A stretch of 58,234 nt of DNA from a virus: the IMG/VR virus record IMGVR_UViG_3300031963_011225, positions 1 to 58,234 of that record; one strand, 5' to 3'. This document shows, piece by piece, positions 41,865-50,241 of the stretch (the stretch's first letter is position 1; each line of letters opens with the position of its first letter). The notes beneath the pieces are model-generated. The model was given only the letters and a program-made list of their open reading frames with translations, made no database searches and had not been told where the DNA came from. Position numbers and translations under genes: made by a program.

Positions 41865-43391
41865 TTATTTTATTTTTCCCATTAAATCCTTCATTCTCAA
41901 GAATTGAGGATTTTCATAAGTTTTTGATTCAATTAAGTTTACCGCTGAACCTGTTTCAACAGTTCTATTTACAGTTCTTTCAATTGATTCAGTTATTTTT
42001 TGTTCTGATGAAGAGCCAGTTGAGTTTAACTCATTTTTAATAACTCTGTACAGATTTTTTGATTCTTTCAAAGATTCAACATTATCAAATCTTCTTAAGA
42101 TGTTAACTTTTTCTTGTTTAGTAGTTGAGTGTTCAGTAAACAAACGAGTAGCGTACGCCAAATTTGAGTTAAACACAGCAACCTCGTTCAATTTAGTTCT
42201 AAAAACGTCAAGTGCTTTTTTGTACTCATCATTTTTATTTTTCAATAATTGAACTTCTTCGTTAACTCTTGTGTTAGGTCTTACTCTAATTTCTTGTCTA
42301 TTCACATTTTGGTTAGAACCTTTTCTGTTACCAACTTTGTTAGCTCTAGGATAACTATTAGTTCTCACAGCTTCTTTAGTTTCTTTCTTTTCATAGTCTT
42401 TATAGTGACCATCTTTATCACCTACTTTGTGACCTTTACTTCTCTTGTAGTCACCTTTGTTACCACCCCACTCTTTTTCTTCTTTGTATTCAAATTTAGC
42501 TTTACCTGTACCCATTGCTTTAGTTCCTTTTCCAAAAGCTTCTTTTCTTTTTTCATTGAAACCTCCACCCATGTTAGGTTTTTTGTCATAGCTAAATTTT
42601 GGACCTTTTCCAATTCCAACACCTTTTGGTTTAACAGATTTTTTGATTGACTCCATAATACCGTCCATGTCAAATTCATTTTCCATTTCCATCATTTCGT
42701 CATCCATTTCCATCATGTCATCTTCCATTTCCATCATGTCATCTTCCATTTCCATCATGTCATATTCCATCATGTCATCTTCCATTTCCATCATGTCATC
42801 TTCCATTTCCATCATGTCGTCTTCTTCGTCCATTTCTATTTCGTAAATTGTTTCATTCATATCTTCTTCAGATTCACCCAAATGGATCATGTATTCATTA
42901 TCACCGTCTGTAAAGTGAATATTCTCACCTTCTTTTTTCACGACGATTCCATCATTATCACCCATAGCTTTGAAAACTCTTAAGACTTCAGCGTCAGAAG
43001 CTCCTGTCATATCGATAGTTTCTTCATCTTCCATTTCGTCTCCTTCCATGTCCACATCTTCGACTTCGTCTTCACCTTCCATATCAGAATCTTCAGTGTC
43101 CATTTCCATTTCAGCATCAGCCTCCATATCATCGTCCATGTCCTCATCTTCTACTTCAGTTTCTGTGTCCATTTCAGCTTCTCCACCTGTTACGGGTTCA
43201 TCTTGCTCATCAATCTCCTCATCTTTTTTTGATTCTTTAAGAGATTCTTTTACTAATTGTTTGATTTCTTCGCTCATTGTGGATTGAAGTATTCCTTTTG
43301 CATTTTCTTGTAAGGTCTCTTCCAAATTTCTAATTTGATAAAGAGCATCCTCTACTACATTTTGGTTGTTTGCCATATTTGTATTTTTCAT
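41865..43391 (-). CDS. Acidic prohead scaffold (gp22-like position)
   Basis: The product is 508 residues. A start at 43391 fits the upstream element; 43376 (MANNQ) is an alternative. The gene lies exactly between the prohead protease and capsid, where T4 has scaffold gene 22. Residues 55-130 are almost all Asp, Glu and Met, and 191-240 are E-M-E-D-D-M-M repeats. Residues 250-370 are basic with Gly, and 375-508 are helical with several [L/I]-x-E sites. Scaffold function is inferred from position and composition. It is nearly twice as long as T4 gp22. Confidence 0.75.
   Translation of the reverse strand: MKNTNMANNQNVVEDALYQIRNLEETLQENAKGILQSTMSEEIKQLVKESLKESKKDEEIDEQDEPVTGGEAEMDTETEVEDEDMDDDMEADAEMEMDTEDSDMEGEDEVEDVDMEGDEMEDEETIDMTGASDAEVLRVFKAMGDNDGIVVKKEGENIHFTDGDNEYMIHLGESEEDMNETIYEIEMDEEDDMMEMEDDMMEMEDDMMEYDMMEMEDDMMEMEDDMMEMDDEMMEMENEFDMDGIMESIKKSVKPKGVGIGKGPKFSYDKKPNMGGGFNEKRKEAFGKGTKAMGTGKAKFEYKEEKEWGGNKGDYKRSKGHKVGDKDGHYKDYEKKETKEAVRTNSYPRANKVGNRKGSNQNVNRQEIRVRPNTRVNEEVQLLKNKNDEYKKALDVFRTKLNEVAVFNSNLAYATRLFTEHSTTKQEKVNILRRFDNVESLKESKNLYRVIKNELNSTGSSSEQKITESIERTVNRTVETGSAVNLIESKTYENPQFLRMKDLMGKIK
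42672..42821 (-). repeat. 21-bp coding repeat (EMEDDMM)
   Basis: A 21-bp unit encoding E-M-E-D-D-M-M recurs about six times in the scaffold gene with small changes, giving a Met-rich acidic tract. Confidence 0.85.
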
Positions 43392-43401
43392 TTATTATCA
43401 A

Positions 43402-43408
43402 ATAAATA
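43402..43408 (-). promoter_or_regulatory. RTATTTAT element before the scaffold gene
   Basis: TGA-TATTTAT lies 10 nt before the ATG at 43391, just past the terminator of the upstream unit. It would allow separate high expression of scaffold and capsid. Confidence 0.5.
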
Positions 43409-43450
43409 TCATGGATTTTAAAAAAAATTTATTTCTTGGGTGTTTCAGAC

Positions 43451-43489
43451 AAAAAAAAATGGGAGAAGACATTTTTGTCAACTCCCATT
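43451..43489 (-). terminator. Rho-independent terminator
   Basis: On the minus strand an outer stem (AATGGGAG with CTCCCATT) and a nested inner stem (GACA with TGTC) are followed by nine T residues. It separates the protease-side genes from scaffold and capsid. Confidence 0.85.
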
Positions 43490-43509
43490 CCTTTAATTTT
43501 TTGTTACTA

Positions 43510-43722
43510 TTAACCTTCTATAACCTCATCAATTTTCGATTCAACTATTGCAGTGATTCTCCAATCCATAGAATAATTTTCGTAAACTTTGGTAACTTTA
43601 GCCTCAACATCGGTAGGTGAGTACCCACGAACCAATTTTTCTTCTCTTAGTTTTTTAATCTTACCTGTGTTCTCATCAACCATATCAGTGGTGATTTTTG
43701 CTACAAAATATTTTTCGTCCAT
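43510..43722 (-). CDS. Small protein, DUF4494-like
   Basis: The product is 70 residues, with an N-terminal beta strand (MDEKYFVAKITTDMVD), a Lys/Glu turn and the phrase EEKLVRGYSPTDVEAKV, then a C-terminal strand (ITAIVESKIDEVI). The pattern resembles DUF4494, a small family in Bacteroidota and their phages, but the match is by eye. It lies between the protease and scaffold genes, where T4 has no counterpart, and ends at a terminator. Confidence 0.62.
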   Translation of the reverse strand: MDEKYFVAKITTDMVDENTGKIKKLREEKLVRGYSPTDVEAKVTKVYENYSMDWRITAIVESKIDEVIEG

Positions 43723-43728
43723 AATTAA

Positions 43729-44457
43729 TTATTTATTCAAATAATCGGACAATCTATTCATTAAGTCAAGCGATTTTGATCCTGTTTCACCAATATGTCT
43801 TTCTGCTTGCATTTTTTTCTCCTCATCCAAATTCTCCTCATAATTCATTCTTTCGTCTTTGTCTCTGAAAAGATATGCACCTGGCGTAGATGGTGATGAT
43901 ACTAAGTCAAAACAAATTAATTCAAAATCATCTTGTACTTCATTTTGTTCACCAACTTTTTTAAGAGATCCAACCCCACGAGAAGATATACCTAAAGTAA
44001 CTCCTTGACGAAGGTAGTTAGCGGCCAAATCTCCTTTAGTTGATACAATACCTCTTTCGTGAAAACCTGGACTTGTAAGTAATTTCAATTTACCTAATAA
44101 CACAGGACCTTCCCACCATATATCGGTAATGGCGTGTGATACTCGATCTAAATCTATTAGAGATGATTCAGGGTGATTTAATTCAGAAAGTGCAGTTCCT
44201 TTTTGAATCATTTTTTTGTAATTCTCAGCTTCTCTTTTGAGAATCTTTTCAGGATAAACTCTCCCGTTTCTATTAGGGGTATTATATTTTTGTAATACCG
44301 CATAAAATTCAAATGGTTTAGAATGATCTAACATATCACGATTCTCTCTAATCATAGATAAGTTTCTTCTTTCATTTGGATCTATATATCCTGCGTCATA
44401 CTCAACAAGAATCCCTTTTCCTGAATCTCTTGGTCCTAATATTTTTAAATCGCTCAT
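43729..44457 (-). CDS. gp21: Prohead maturation protease, T4 gp21-like
   Basis: The product is 242 residues. It is a serine protease that cleaves scaffold and capsid precursors inside the prohead. NRNGRVYPEKIL (62-73), ALSELNHPES (89-98, catalytic His95) and TLGISSRGVG (154-163, catalytic Ser at 158 or 159) are the defining blocks of the gp21 family. IDLDRVSHAITDIWWEG and DLVSSPSTPGA support it. It lies in T4 order, upstream of scaffold and capsid. The predicted substrate sites ([L/I]-x-E) are present in several neighbours. Confidence 0.92.
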   Translation of the reverse strand: MSDLKILGPRDSGKGILVEYDAGYIDPNERRNLSMIRENRDMLDHSKPFEFYAVLQKYNTPNRNGRVYPEKILKREAENYKKMIQKGTALSELNHPESSLIDLDRVSHAITDIWWEGPVLLGKLKLLTSPGFHERGIVSTKGDLAANYLRQGVTLGISSRGVGSLKKVGEQNEVQDDFELICFDLVSSPSTPGAYLFRDKDERMNYEENLDEEKKMQAERHIGETGSKSLDLMNRLSDYLNK

Positions 44458-44471
44458 TTAATATTTTATTT

Positions 44472-44478
44472 ATAAATA
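44472..44478 (-). promoter_or_regulatory. RTATTTAT element before the protease gene
   Basis: TAG-TATTTAT, as the palindrome TATTTATAAATA, lies 14 nt before the ATG at 44457. Confidence 0.5.
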
Positions 44479-44946
44479 CTAAATAGTTTCAGTTTCTTTC
44501 TTGACAAGTTTTTGATTTCCGTTTTTTGTAAGGAAACATTTAAAATATTTGTGTTTACTAAAAACGTCACTATAAACTTCTTTGATTAAATTTTTAACTG
44601 ATTTTTTTAATTTGGGGGATTTGAAATCCATTGGTTCTAACACAAATAAATTTATTTCTAAATTCATAAAGGATTTCTTTTTTAATTGTAGTCCACTTGT
44701 TCTAAGGTCTAAATCTACAATAAATTTTGTGTCGAATGTGTCTTTGTTTATGTTTTCTAATACACAATGTTTAACTGATCTTGTCATATTTAAAACGACT
44801 CTATTCCAGTTTTCCACTTCTTCTTTGGGTTCTACCCATGTTTGGATGTTGATGTAAATTGATTTTAAGTTTTGAGAATCAATAGTCCCATATTGGGCTT
44901 TGAATGTTCGATATCCACTTAATTTTGTGGTTTTTCCTTTTTTCAT
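44479..44946 (-). CDS. Hypothetical head-module protein
   Basis: The product is 155 residues. It is basic at both ends, with a beta-rich middle (SIYINIQTWVEPKEEVENW, FIVDLDLRTSGLQLKKKSFM). Another ATG 15 nt upstream is in a different frame. It lies between the bS21 locus and the prohead protease. A head-completion or connector-associated role is possible from position only. No family was recognised. Confidence 0.68.
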   Translation of the reverse strand: MKKGKTTKLSGYRTFKAQYGTIDSQNLKSIYINIQTWVEPKEEVENWNRVVLNMTRSVKHCVLENINKDTFDTKFIVDLDLRTSGLQLKKKSFMNLEINLFVLEPMDFKSPKLKKSVKNLIKEVYSDVFSKHKYFKCFLTKNGNQKLVKKETETI

Positions 44947-44994
44947 AGAATTTTTTCATGCTCTGAATGTTTATTTTTGATTAAATCTAACAAA

Positions 44995-45007
44995 TATTTA
45001 TATTTAT
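44995..45007 (+). promoter_or_regulatory. Tandem RTATTTAT elements before rpsU
   Basis: Two overlapping TATTTAT copies (44995-45001 and 45001-45007) end 19 nt before the ATG at 45027. Read on the minus strand the same bases are TATAAATATAAATA, facing the gene at 44946. Confidence 0.45.
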
Positions 45008-45026
45008 ATCAACAACCAAAAATTTT

Positions 45027-45212
45027 ATGTTATTAGTAGAAGTAAAAAAAGGAAACATTGAGAAGGCCTTAAAAGACCTGAAAGGAAAAGTTATTAGAAC
45101 CAAACAAAACTCAGCTTTGTTTGAGAGAAAAGAGTTTGTGAAACCTTCAGTTAAGAAAAGAGCCCAAATCATTAAGGCTTCCTATATTCAAAAATTAAAG
45201 TCCCTCGTTTAG
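45027..45212 (+). CDS. rpsU: Phage-encoded ribosomal protein bS21
   Basis: The product is 61 residues, the size of bacterial bS21. The N-terminal strand and helix (MLLVEVKKGNIEKALKDLKG) match the start of bS21, and FVKPSVKKRAQIIKASYIQK matches the form seen in Flavobacteriia (K-P-S-V-x-K-R-x-Q then A-x-Y-x-Q-K-L-K). bS21 binds the 30S platform next to the 16S 3' end; in Bacteroidota it helps hide the anti-Shine-Dalgarno sequence. A phage copy could replace the host protein and bias translation to phage mRNA. It is the only plus-strand gene within the head module and overlaps its convergent neighbour by 18 nt. No Shine-Dalgarno sequence precedes it. Confidence 0.9.
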   Translation: MLLVEVKKGNIEKALKDLKGKVIRTKQNSALFERKEFVKPSVKKRAQIIKASYIQKLKSLV

Positions 45213-45905
45213 TTTTCCTAACTTATAGTAATTCAATTCGTTAAACGATTCGTTTTGCAATTTGTTTAAAACTTGATCTATAGTCTTTGACGTTTCTTCG
45301 TCTGAGGTATCTTTTTGCGAGTTTAATTTTTCAAAAACATCCAACTTTAATTTATTATAGTTTTCAATTAAAGTTTCTTTTGGGATGGATAACAATTTCT
45401 TTAATTCTTTTCTTTCAGATTCAGAAAGTGACTGAATGTATTTTTCTACAGTTTTGTTTGCAACATTCACCATAGATTTTAAAGGTACGTTAATTATCTC
45501 TTTCTTTTCTTGTTCTTTAGTTTTTAAATTTTCTAAAATAACTTTTTTACTCTTAATTTTGTTTTCTAAAGTTAAAACATTTGTTGAGAATAGATTATCA
45601 ATTTCTTTGTATGTATTTTCACACTGAACATGACCAACCCACATTTTAATTTCTTTTACACTGAAAGGAGAAACTTTATTATATAAGTTTTCATATGCTG
45701 TTATTGACTCATTTATGAATTCATTAGCAACACTTTCTTGAAGCCCTTTATTACTTGATAATTCGTCGTACAAGAAAAATATTTTTGATATATTTTTGTT
45801 TTTCAACACTAACTCCTCAAATACAAATAAGTTATCCTTTAAAGTTCCTTTTTTATAAGATTCAGTTAAGTATGTTTCTATTTTTGATTTTAATTCTCCG
45901 AACAT
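45195..45905 (-). CDS. Helical head-module protein, unknown
   Basis: The product is 236 residues, almost all helical with Lys/Glu heptad-like stretches (LENKIKSKKVILENLKTKEQ), consistent with a scaffold or core protein. The N-terminus ELKSKIETYLTESYKK contains YLTE, a possible gp21-type cleavage site. It lies between portal and protease, the position of the small core proteins 67 and 68 in T4, which suggests but does not prove a prohead-core role. Its 3' end overlaps rpsU on the other strand. Confidence 0.7.
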   Translation of the reverse strand: MFGELKSKIETYLTESYKKGTLKDNLFVFEELVLKNKNISKIFFLYDELSSNKGLQESVANEFINESITAYENLYNKVSPFSVKEIKMWVGHVQCENTYKEIDNLFSTNVLTLENKIKSKKVILENLKTKEQEKKEIINVPLKSMVNVANKTVEKYIQSLSESERKELKKLLSIPKETLIENYNKLKLDVFEKLNSQKDTSDEETSKTIDQVLNKLQNESFNELNYYKLGKLNEGL

Positions 45906-45920
45906 TTTTGTTTTTTTCTA

Positions 45921-45927
45921 ATAAATA
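45921..45927 (-). promoter_or_regulatory. RTATTTAT element before the gene at 45905
   Basis: TGA-TATTTAT lies 15 nt before the ATG at 45905. Confidence 0.45.
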
Positions 45928-46374
45928 TCAACTAAGTTTATTTATTTCATCTGTTTCCGTTTCAGAAGTTTCTTCATCGAATTCCTCTCGGTCAATCATT
46001 TCACCATCCCACCAATCACCACCACCAAACCAAGAAATAAAATCTTCAACATCATTCTCATTATCTAAATAACTTTCATGTGTGTTTTTCCAATATTCTC
46101 TAATGCTAATAGTAGCATATCTTTTTGTTACTATTTCATATTCGTGAACTTTAGGTAATTTAATCTCTTCAGTTAAAAAATTTGGATTATCTCTATAAAG
46201 TGCAAAAACAAACTCAATATCTTTTTTATTAATATCTATTCCAATATCATCAAAAGTTCTTCTTATTAGTCTTTGATTGGCATGTGAAAACAAATCTTTC
46301 TCATAAACACCTTCACTAATTTTTTTTAGAATGAACTTAAGATTTTTTTGTGGTAGTTTTTCTAATTTACTCAT
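45928..46374 (-). CDS. Hypothetical head-module protein
   Basis: The product is 148 residues. The N-terminal two thirds are mixed helix and strand (LKFILKKISEGVYEKDLF, YEIVTKRYATISIREYWKN). A Gly/Trp turn (FGGGDWWDGEM) leads to a very acidic C-terminal tail. It directly follows the portal gene, with the upstream element overlapping the portal stop codon. No family was recognised; a neck or portal-associated role would be inference only. Confidence 0.68.
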   Translation of the reverse strand: MSKLEKLPQKNLKFILKKISEGVYEKDLFSHANQRLIRRTFDDIGIDINKKDIEFVFALYRDNPNFLTEEIKLPKVHEYEIVTKRYATISIREYWKNTHESYLDNENDVEDFISWFGGGDWWDGEMIDREEFDEETSETETDEINKLS

Positions 46375-46378
46375 AATA

Positions 46379-46385
46379 ATAAATA
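46379..46385 (-). promoter_or_regulatory. RTATTTAT element before the gene at 46374
   Basis: TAA-TATTTAT lies 4 nt before the ATG at 46374 and abuts the portal stop codon. This spacing is too short for a conventional leader. Confidence 0.4.
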
Positions 46386-48200
46386 TTAGTCACCAAGAAG
46401 TTTATTTAATTCCTCCTCAATAAGACCCAAAGATCCATTCATCTTTTGGAAATCTAAAAACTCATCTTCATCAAAATCATCATCTTTAGATTCTAATATC
46501 AATTTATTTTTTTCTTTTCTAATACTTTCAGGAACTGTTGGTGCTGCTTCTGCAGGTGCTGCTTCTGCAGGTGCTGCTTCGGCTCCTGGTGCTGCTCCTG
46601 CCTCAGCCCCTGGTGCCGCAGGTGCTGTAGGTGTCATTGTTCCACCTGTTACAGGTTTATAAAGTCTATCTACAGTATCAAAAATACCTGTTTTTGTGAT
46701 AATTGTTGCGGTATTATCAAGTTCAGTAGAAACCGCTCTCTCCATTCTAATTTGTTGTAACTCAAGTTTAATTTCTTCATCTGAGAAACCAAAGATATGT
46801 TTCTTCGCCCAAGTGGCTGAAACAGGTTGAATTGATTTTGGAATTTCACTAACCATATCTTTGTATAGTGTTACCTTCTCTTTCCAAACATCAATCATTA
46901 ACAAGTCGGCTTGTTTTGATGGGTTTGTAAGTTGTAATGTAAAGTTAGATAATTCATCCTCAAATCCCATTAAAAATAAGTGGATGATTGCAATTTTGTT
47001 CATTTCTGCAATTGCAGATTTTTGAATTCTATTGATTGTTCTTGCAAAACGGATATCTAATAATGATAAGTTTTTACCATCACCTACAGGTTCCTCAAAT
47101 CCTAAATAAGCTTTAGGAATTCTAAGTGCTGTAACTAATTTCTTTTGGATGTACTCGATATCTGCAATTTCAGATAAGTTTTGAGCTCCTGCTAGAGTCT
47201 CAATTGGACTTGCTTGTGCCGGATCACGTACAGGAATAAAGTAATCTTGATCCACTGCCATTTGGTTAAAACGTAAATCAACATTTCCTGTTTTTCTATC
47301 TACAACTTGATCTCTTTTAAATTTGTTCGCAACTCTTTGTACGTATGGTTCCACATCTTTGTCATCCATGTTACCAACGTAAACTTTAAATACTCTTCTT
47401 TCAGGTGCTCTTGATGTTCTATAAATTAACATGGCGTCTTCCGCCAATACCAACTGTTTCCAAATACGACGAGCCTTTTCTAACATCGATGTTCCATAAG
47501 GAAGTTTTCTATCATCACCTAGTAATCTAAAGTGAGCAACCTCCCAAGTATTAAATTCAGTATCTCTTGCTTTCCACGAAAACTTAAGTGCCTTTCTATT
47601 TAAATTCATTGTTGCTTGGTATGTTCTTGAGTCAACACCTCTTTCTAATCTTTCAATTTCAATGTTAGGTAGTTGTAAACATCCTGTAACCCCTTTTTCT
47701 GGGTCCAATTTTAAATAAACAAAATTATCACCATACTTACACATGTTTCTAATCCACATAGGTAAGTTGGTGTTTATATCTAAAGTATTGATAAATAAAT
47801 CAACTAATATACTTTTTATTCTTTTGGATTCTGAGTAAACCTGTAAAACATAACCGTTTTGATCAGGTGTTGTCGATTCCTCGGCATAGATATCTAAAGC
47901 TGTTGATATCTCAGGGGTATATTCCATTGATTCATAGTCATAGAATGCCGCCAATCTTGTTGGTTCGTAATATACAGCTTGGGTGTATAAATTATTTTCT
48001 ACTTTAGCCCAATTGCCACTTAAATAAAGAGATTGCTGATTTTGAAGTTTTGCCCTTTCATATTCAGCTTTATCTTGAGTTTTTAAAATTTCTTTTTTAT
48101 CTAACTTGTAATCAGGTTGACCTTGACCTAATGTAGAATCAGGTCCAAAAGTCGTAGCTAACCTTTGCCAAACTGTTAGATTTTTATTGTTATTTTCCAT
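46386..48200 (-). CDS. gp20: Portal vertex protein, T4 gp20-like
   Basis: The product is 604 residues and forms the dodecameric portal through which DNA enters the head. WQRLATTFG and the YYEPTRLAAFYDYESME region lead to the core. LAEDAMLIYRTSRAPERR (252-269) and VFKVYVGNM are the diagnostic gp20 blocks, followed by GKNLSLLDIRFARTINRIQK. The C-terminus carries an Ala/Pro/Glu-rich low-complexity stretch (about 525-554) not found in T4, then an acidic helical tail. It lies downstream of the terminase gene, as in T4. Confidence 0.95.
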   Translation of the reverse strand: MENNNKNLTVWQRLATTFGPDSTLGQGQPDYKLDKKEILKTQDKAEYERAKLQNQQSLYLSGNWAKVENNLYTQAVYYEPTRLAAFYDYESMEYTPEISTALDIYAEESTTPDQNGYVLQVYSESKRIKSILVDLFINTLDINTNLPMWIRNMCKYGDNFVYLKLDPEKGVTGCLQLPNIEIERLERGVDSRTYQATMNLNRKALKFSWKARDTEFNTWEVAHFRLLGDDRKLPYGTSMLEKARRIWKQLVLAEDAMLIYRTSRAPERRVFKVYVGNMDDKDVEPYVQRVANKFKRDQVVDRKTGNVDLRFNQMAVDQDYFIPVRDPAQASPIETLAGAQNLSEIADIEYIQKKLVTALRIPKAYLGFEEPVGDGKNLSLLDIRFARTINRIQKSAIAEMNKIAIIHLFLMGFEDELSNFTLQLTNPSKQADLLMIDVWKEKVTLYKDMVSEIPKSIQPVSATWAKKHIFGFSDEEIKLELQQIRMERAVSTELDNTATIITKTGIFDTVDRLYKPVTGGTMTPTAPAAPGAEAGAAPGAEAAPAEAAPAEAAPTVPESIRKEKNKLILESKDDDFDEDEFLDFQKMNGSLGLIEEELNKLLGD

Positions 48201-48221
48201 ATTAAAAGTTTAACTATAGAT

Positions 48222-48228
48222 ATAAATA
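48222..48228 (-). promoter_or_regulatory. RTATTTAT element before the portal gene
   Basis: AAA-TATTTAT lies 21 nt before the ATG at 48200. Confidence 0.45.
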
Positions 48229-48237
48229 TTTCAATAG

Positions 48238-48420
48238 TTAGTTAGTCGTCGATCCACTTAAAGATTGTAACGCTTCTTTTTGTGTTGGGGTAAGATCGTA
48301 AGGGTTAGTTTTTTTAAAAGTTACAGGAAATACTTTTTGTCCTGTCGTCACTTCACCTGAAACAACCAATCTTGATCCATTTGCTATTTTTCCTGTTTTT
48401 GCTCTAAAATCTAGTCCCAT
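48238..48420 (-). CDS. Small hypothetical protein between terminase and portal
   Basis: The product is 60 residues (MGLDFRAKTGKIANGSRLVV at the start). It is basic and probably a small beta barrel or strand-rich unit, with no Cys and no membrane segment. It starts 4 nt after the terminase stop, so translation is likely coupled. No family was recognised. Confidence 0.6.
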   Translation of the reverse strand: MGLDFRAKTGKIANGSRLVVSGEVTTGQKVFPVTFKKTNPYDLTPTQKEALQSLSGSTTN

Positions 48421-48424
48421 AATT

Positions 48425-50203
48425 TTATTTCATTAAACCACCAAATAACCAACCATATGTTTGATAGTCGTCTCTTGATGGACCATTATTATGTAATCCC
48501 GCTCTATCTCTAAGTACATTCTGATTGGGTATTACAGGATCAAAATGTGCTTCTTTGGCGACCGCATCATTATTTACGACAGCCCAAGACTCAATCATAT
48601 TTTTTGTGTGTTCAGTGGCTCTCTCTAATTTTGAAAATGATGACTCCCCAACATATAACGCCATCGATATACCCATAATAAGGTCATCATGTTGTCCTTT
48701 TTGGTGATCAGGTCTACCGTTTATGTAGACAAATGTGTTCATCTCGTTATACAAACGAACGCTTCTAATACCAAATTTATGTCTTACACTTTCCTCAAAT
48801 GCAGCAATAATCTGAACTCTTTTATTGTTAAAATTAATACCTGGTATTTTATCCGCCGAAGTTTTATTTACCGCCCATATATTCATAGAATCAACTCCAT
48901 CAATATATAAACTTTTATAACCCAACTCTTGCATTTTTCTAACTGTCGTTATACCCATACCACCGGTGATATCGACAACAACAAACGCATTATACATCAT
49001 ACCCCACTTATATGCGACTTCCGCCAAAGTATCAGGTGGAATTTTTCCTACATACTCTAAGACTTGTTCTCTTTCGTCAAAATCAATTATTTGAATGGAT
49101 GAAAAGTCCTCACTATCACCTCGAGAAACATCGACACCCATTATGTACTTGTGACCTTCGATCGGTTCTTTCCAAATCCATAGAGAATTTCCCATAAGTT
49201 TTGAAGGTGGTTCTTGTATTGTATTTTCTTTAATAAATTCTAATTGTTTGTTATCAAATACGTTATCTCCCGAACCTAAAAATTCACAATTTAACTCTTG
49301 GTTAATTTTACGTTTATCGTATTTAAGTTTTTTAACCATTTTTTCGTACCAAGAAGAACAAGGTTTGTATCCTTGATTAAAGAAATGTTTCATTTCATCA
49401 TAATCCCTATTAAATGGGTCAGTATGTGCCCAAGAAATATTTTTTGATTCATCAAAATCTTCACGATTCAAAAGATAATGAACAATGTCATCAGTTGGTA
49501 CCAAATAAAGATCCTTGGCGTATCTTGGATCTCTATACCAATACATCTCAGAAATTTTGAAGTTATTCATTCCTTTCAATGATTGATCATATATCTCATA
49601 ATAAATTGGGTCATATCCGTTTGGTGTAGAAACCACAATTACCTTACCCCCTGTGGATAAGGATGCCATACAAGCCGCCCAGAAATCACTATCGGCTTCG
49701 ATAAACGCCGCTTCGTCAAATACAAGAATTGTCGGGGTAAATCCACGAAGTGCATCTTTTGAGGTTGCTACCGCTTTTACCTCTGATCCGTTGTTTAATT
49801 TGTAGTGTCTTTGTGAATTTTTTTCTGCCGCAAAACCTGCACCAACCCAATTAGGCCATTGGTCAACAAAGGCTCTAATCTTATTTGCCATCTCCATTGA
49901 CGTATCAAGTTTGTTGGCGATAATTAGAATTTTTTCAGGTTGAGTTTTTTTAGCAAAAACCAATCTTTTTGATATCCAAGCTGCGGTAACTGTTGATACC
50001 CCGGCTTGACGATACTTTAACGCAATATTTTCTTCAAAATTTTCGTAATCATTTAACAAAGATACTTGATCAGGAAATAGTTCCAAAGGAACGTATTTGG
50101 ATACTGTATTATCGTAGGTTTGTAAATACGTTCTCAGAGCATATGGAGTATCACTCATACACCTAGCGTATTCAATTAAGACTTGTTCTTTAGTTAATCC
50201 CAT
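48425..50203 (-). CDS. terL: Terminase large subunit, T4 gp17-like
   Basis: The product is 592 residues. It is the packaging ATPase and headful nuclease. The ATPase half has a variant Walker A, YRQAGVSTV (64-72), as usual in phage terminases, with Walker B ILVFDEAA (159-166, catalytic Glu) and coupling motif VVSTPNG (190-196). The RNase H-like nuclease half has MGVDVSRGDSEDF (355-367, D358), VVVDITGG (408-415, D411) and GQHDDLIMG (503-511). All metal ligands are present. It is the upstream gene of the portal, in T4 order. Confidence 0.96.
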   Translation of the reverse strand: MGLTKEQVLIEYARCMSDTPYALRTYLQTYDNTVSKYVPLELFPDQVSLLNDYENFEENIALKYRQAGVSTVTAAWISKRLVFAKKTQPEKILIIANKLDTSMEMANKIRAFVDQWPNWVGAGFAAEKNSQRHYKLNNGSEVKAVATSKDALRGFTPTILVFDEAAFIEADSDFWAACMASLSTGGKVIVVSTPNGYDPIYYEIYDQSLKGMNNFKISEMYWYRDPRYAKDLYLVPTDDIVHYLLNREDFDESKNISWAHTDPFNRDYDEMKHFFNQGYKPCSSWYEKMVKKLKYDKRKINQELNCEFLGSGDNVFDNKQLEFIKENTIQEPPSKLMGNSLWIWKEPIEGHKYIMGVDVSRGDSEDFSSIQIIDFDEREQVLEYVGKIPPDTLAEVAYKWGMMYNAFVVVDITGGMGITTVRKMQELGYKSLYIDGVDSMNIWAVNKTSADKIPGINFNNKRVQIIAAFEESVRHKFGIRSVRLYNEMNTFVYINGRPDHQKGQHDDLIMGISMALYVGESSFSKLERATEHTKNMIESWAVVNNDAVAKEAHFDPVIPNQNVLRDRAGLHNNGPSRDDYQTYGWLFGGLMK

Positions 50204-50208
50204 ATTAC

Positions 50209-50215
50209 ATAAATA
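50209..50215 (-). promoter_or_regulatory. RTATTTAT element before terL
   Basis: TGA-TATTTAT lies only 5 nt before the ATG at 50203. Confidence 0.42.
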
Positions 50216-50241
50216 TCAATTCAGGGATTTTGTTGTAAAGA

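Noticed and set aside
42643-43287. Plus-strand Ser/Ile/Met-rich frames.
   Set aside because: They are the antisense of the acidic Met-Glu-Asp repeats of the scaffold gene.
45195-45212. Frameshift or assembly error at the rpsU and neighbour overlap.
   Set aside because: Both frames end in clean stops and the overlap is a simple convergent one.
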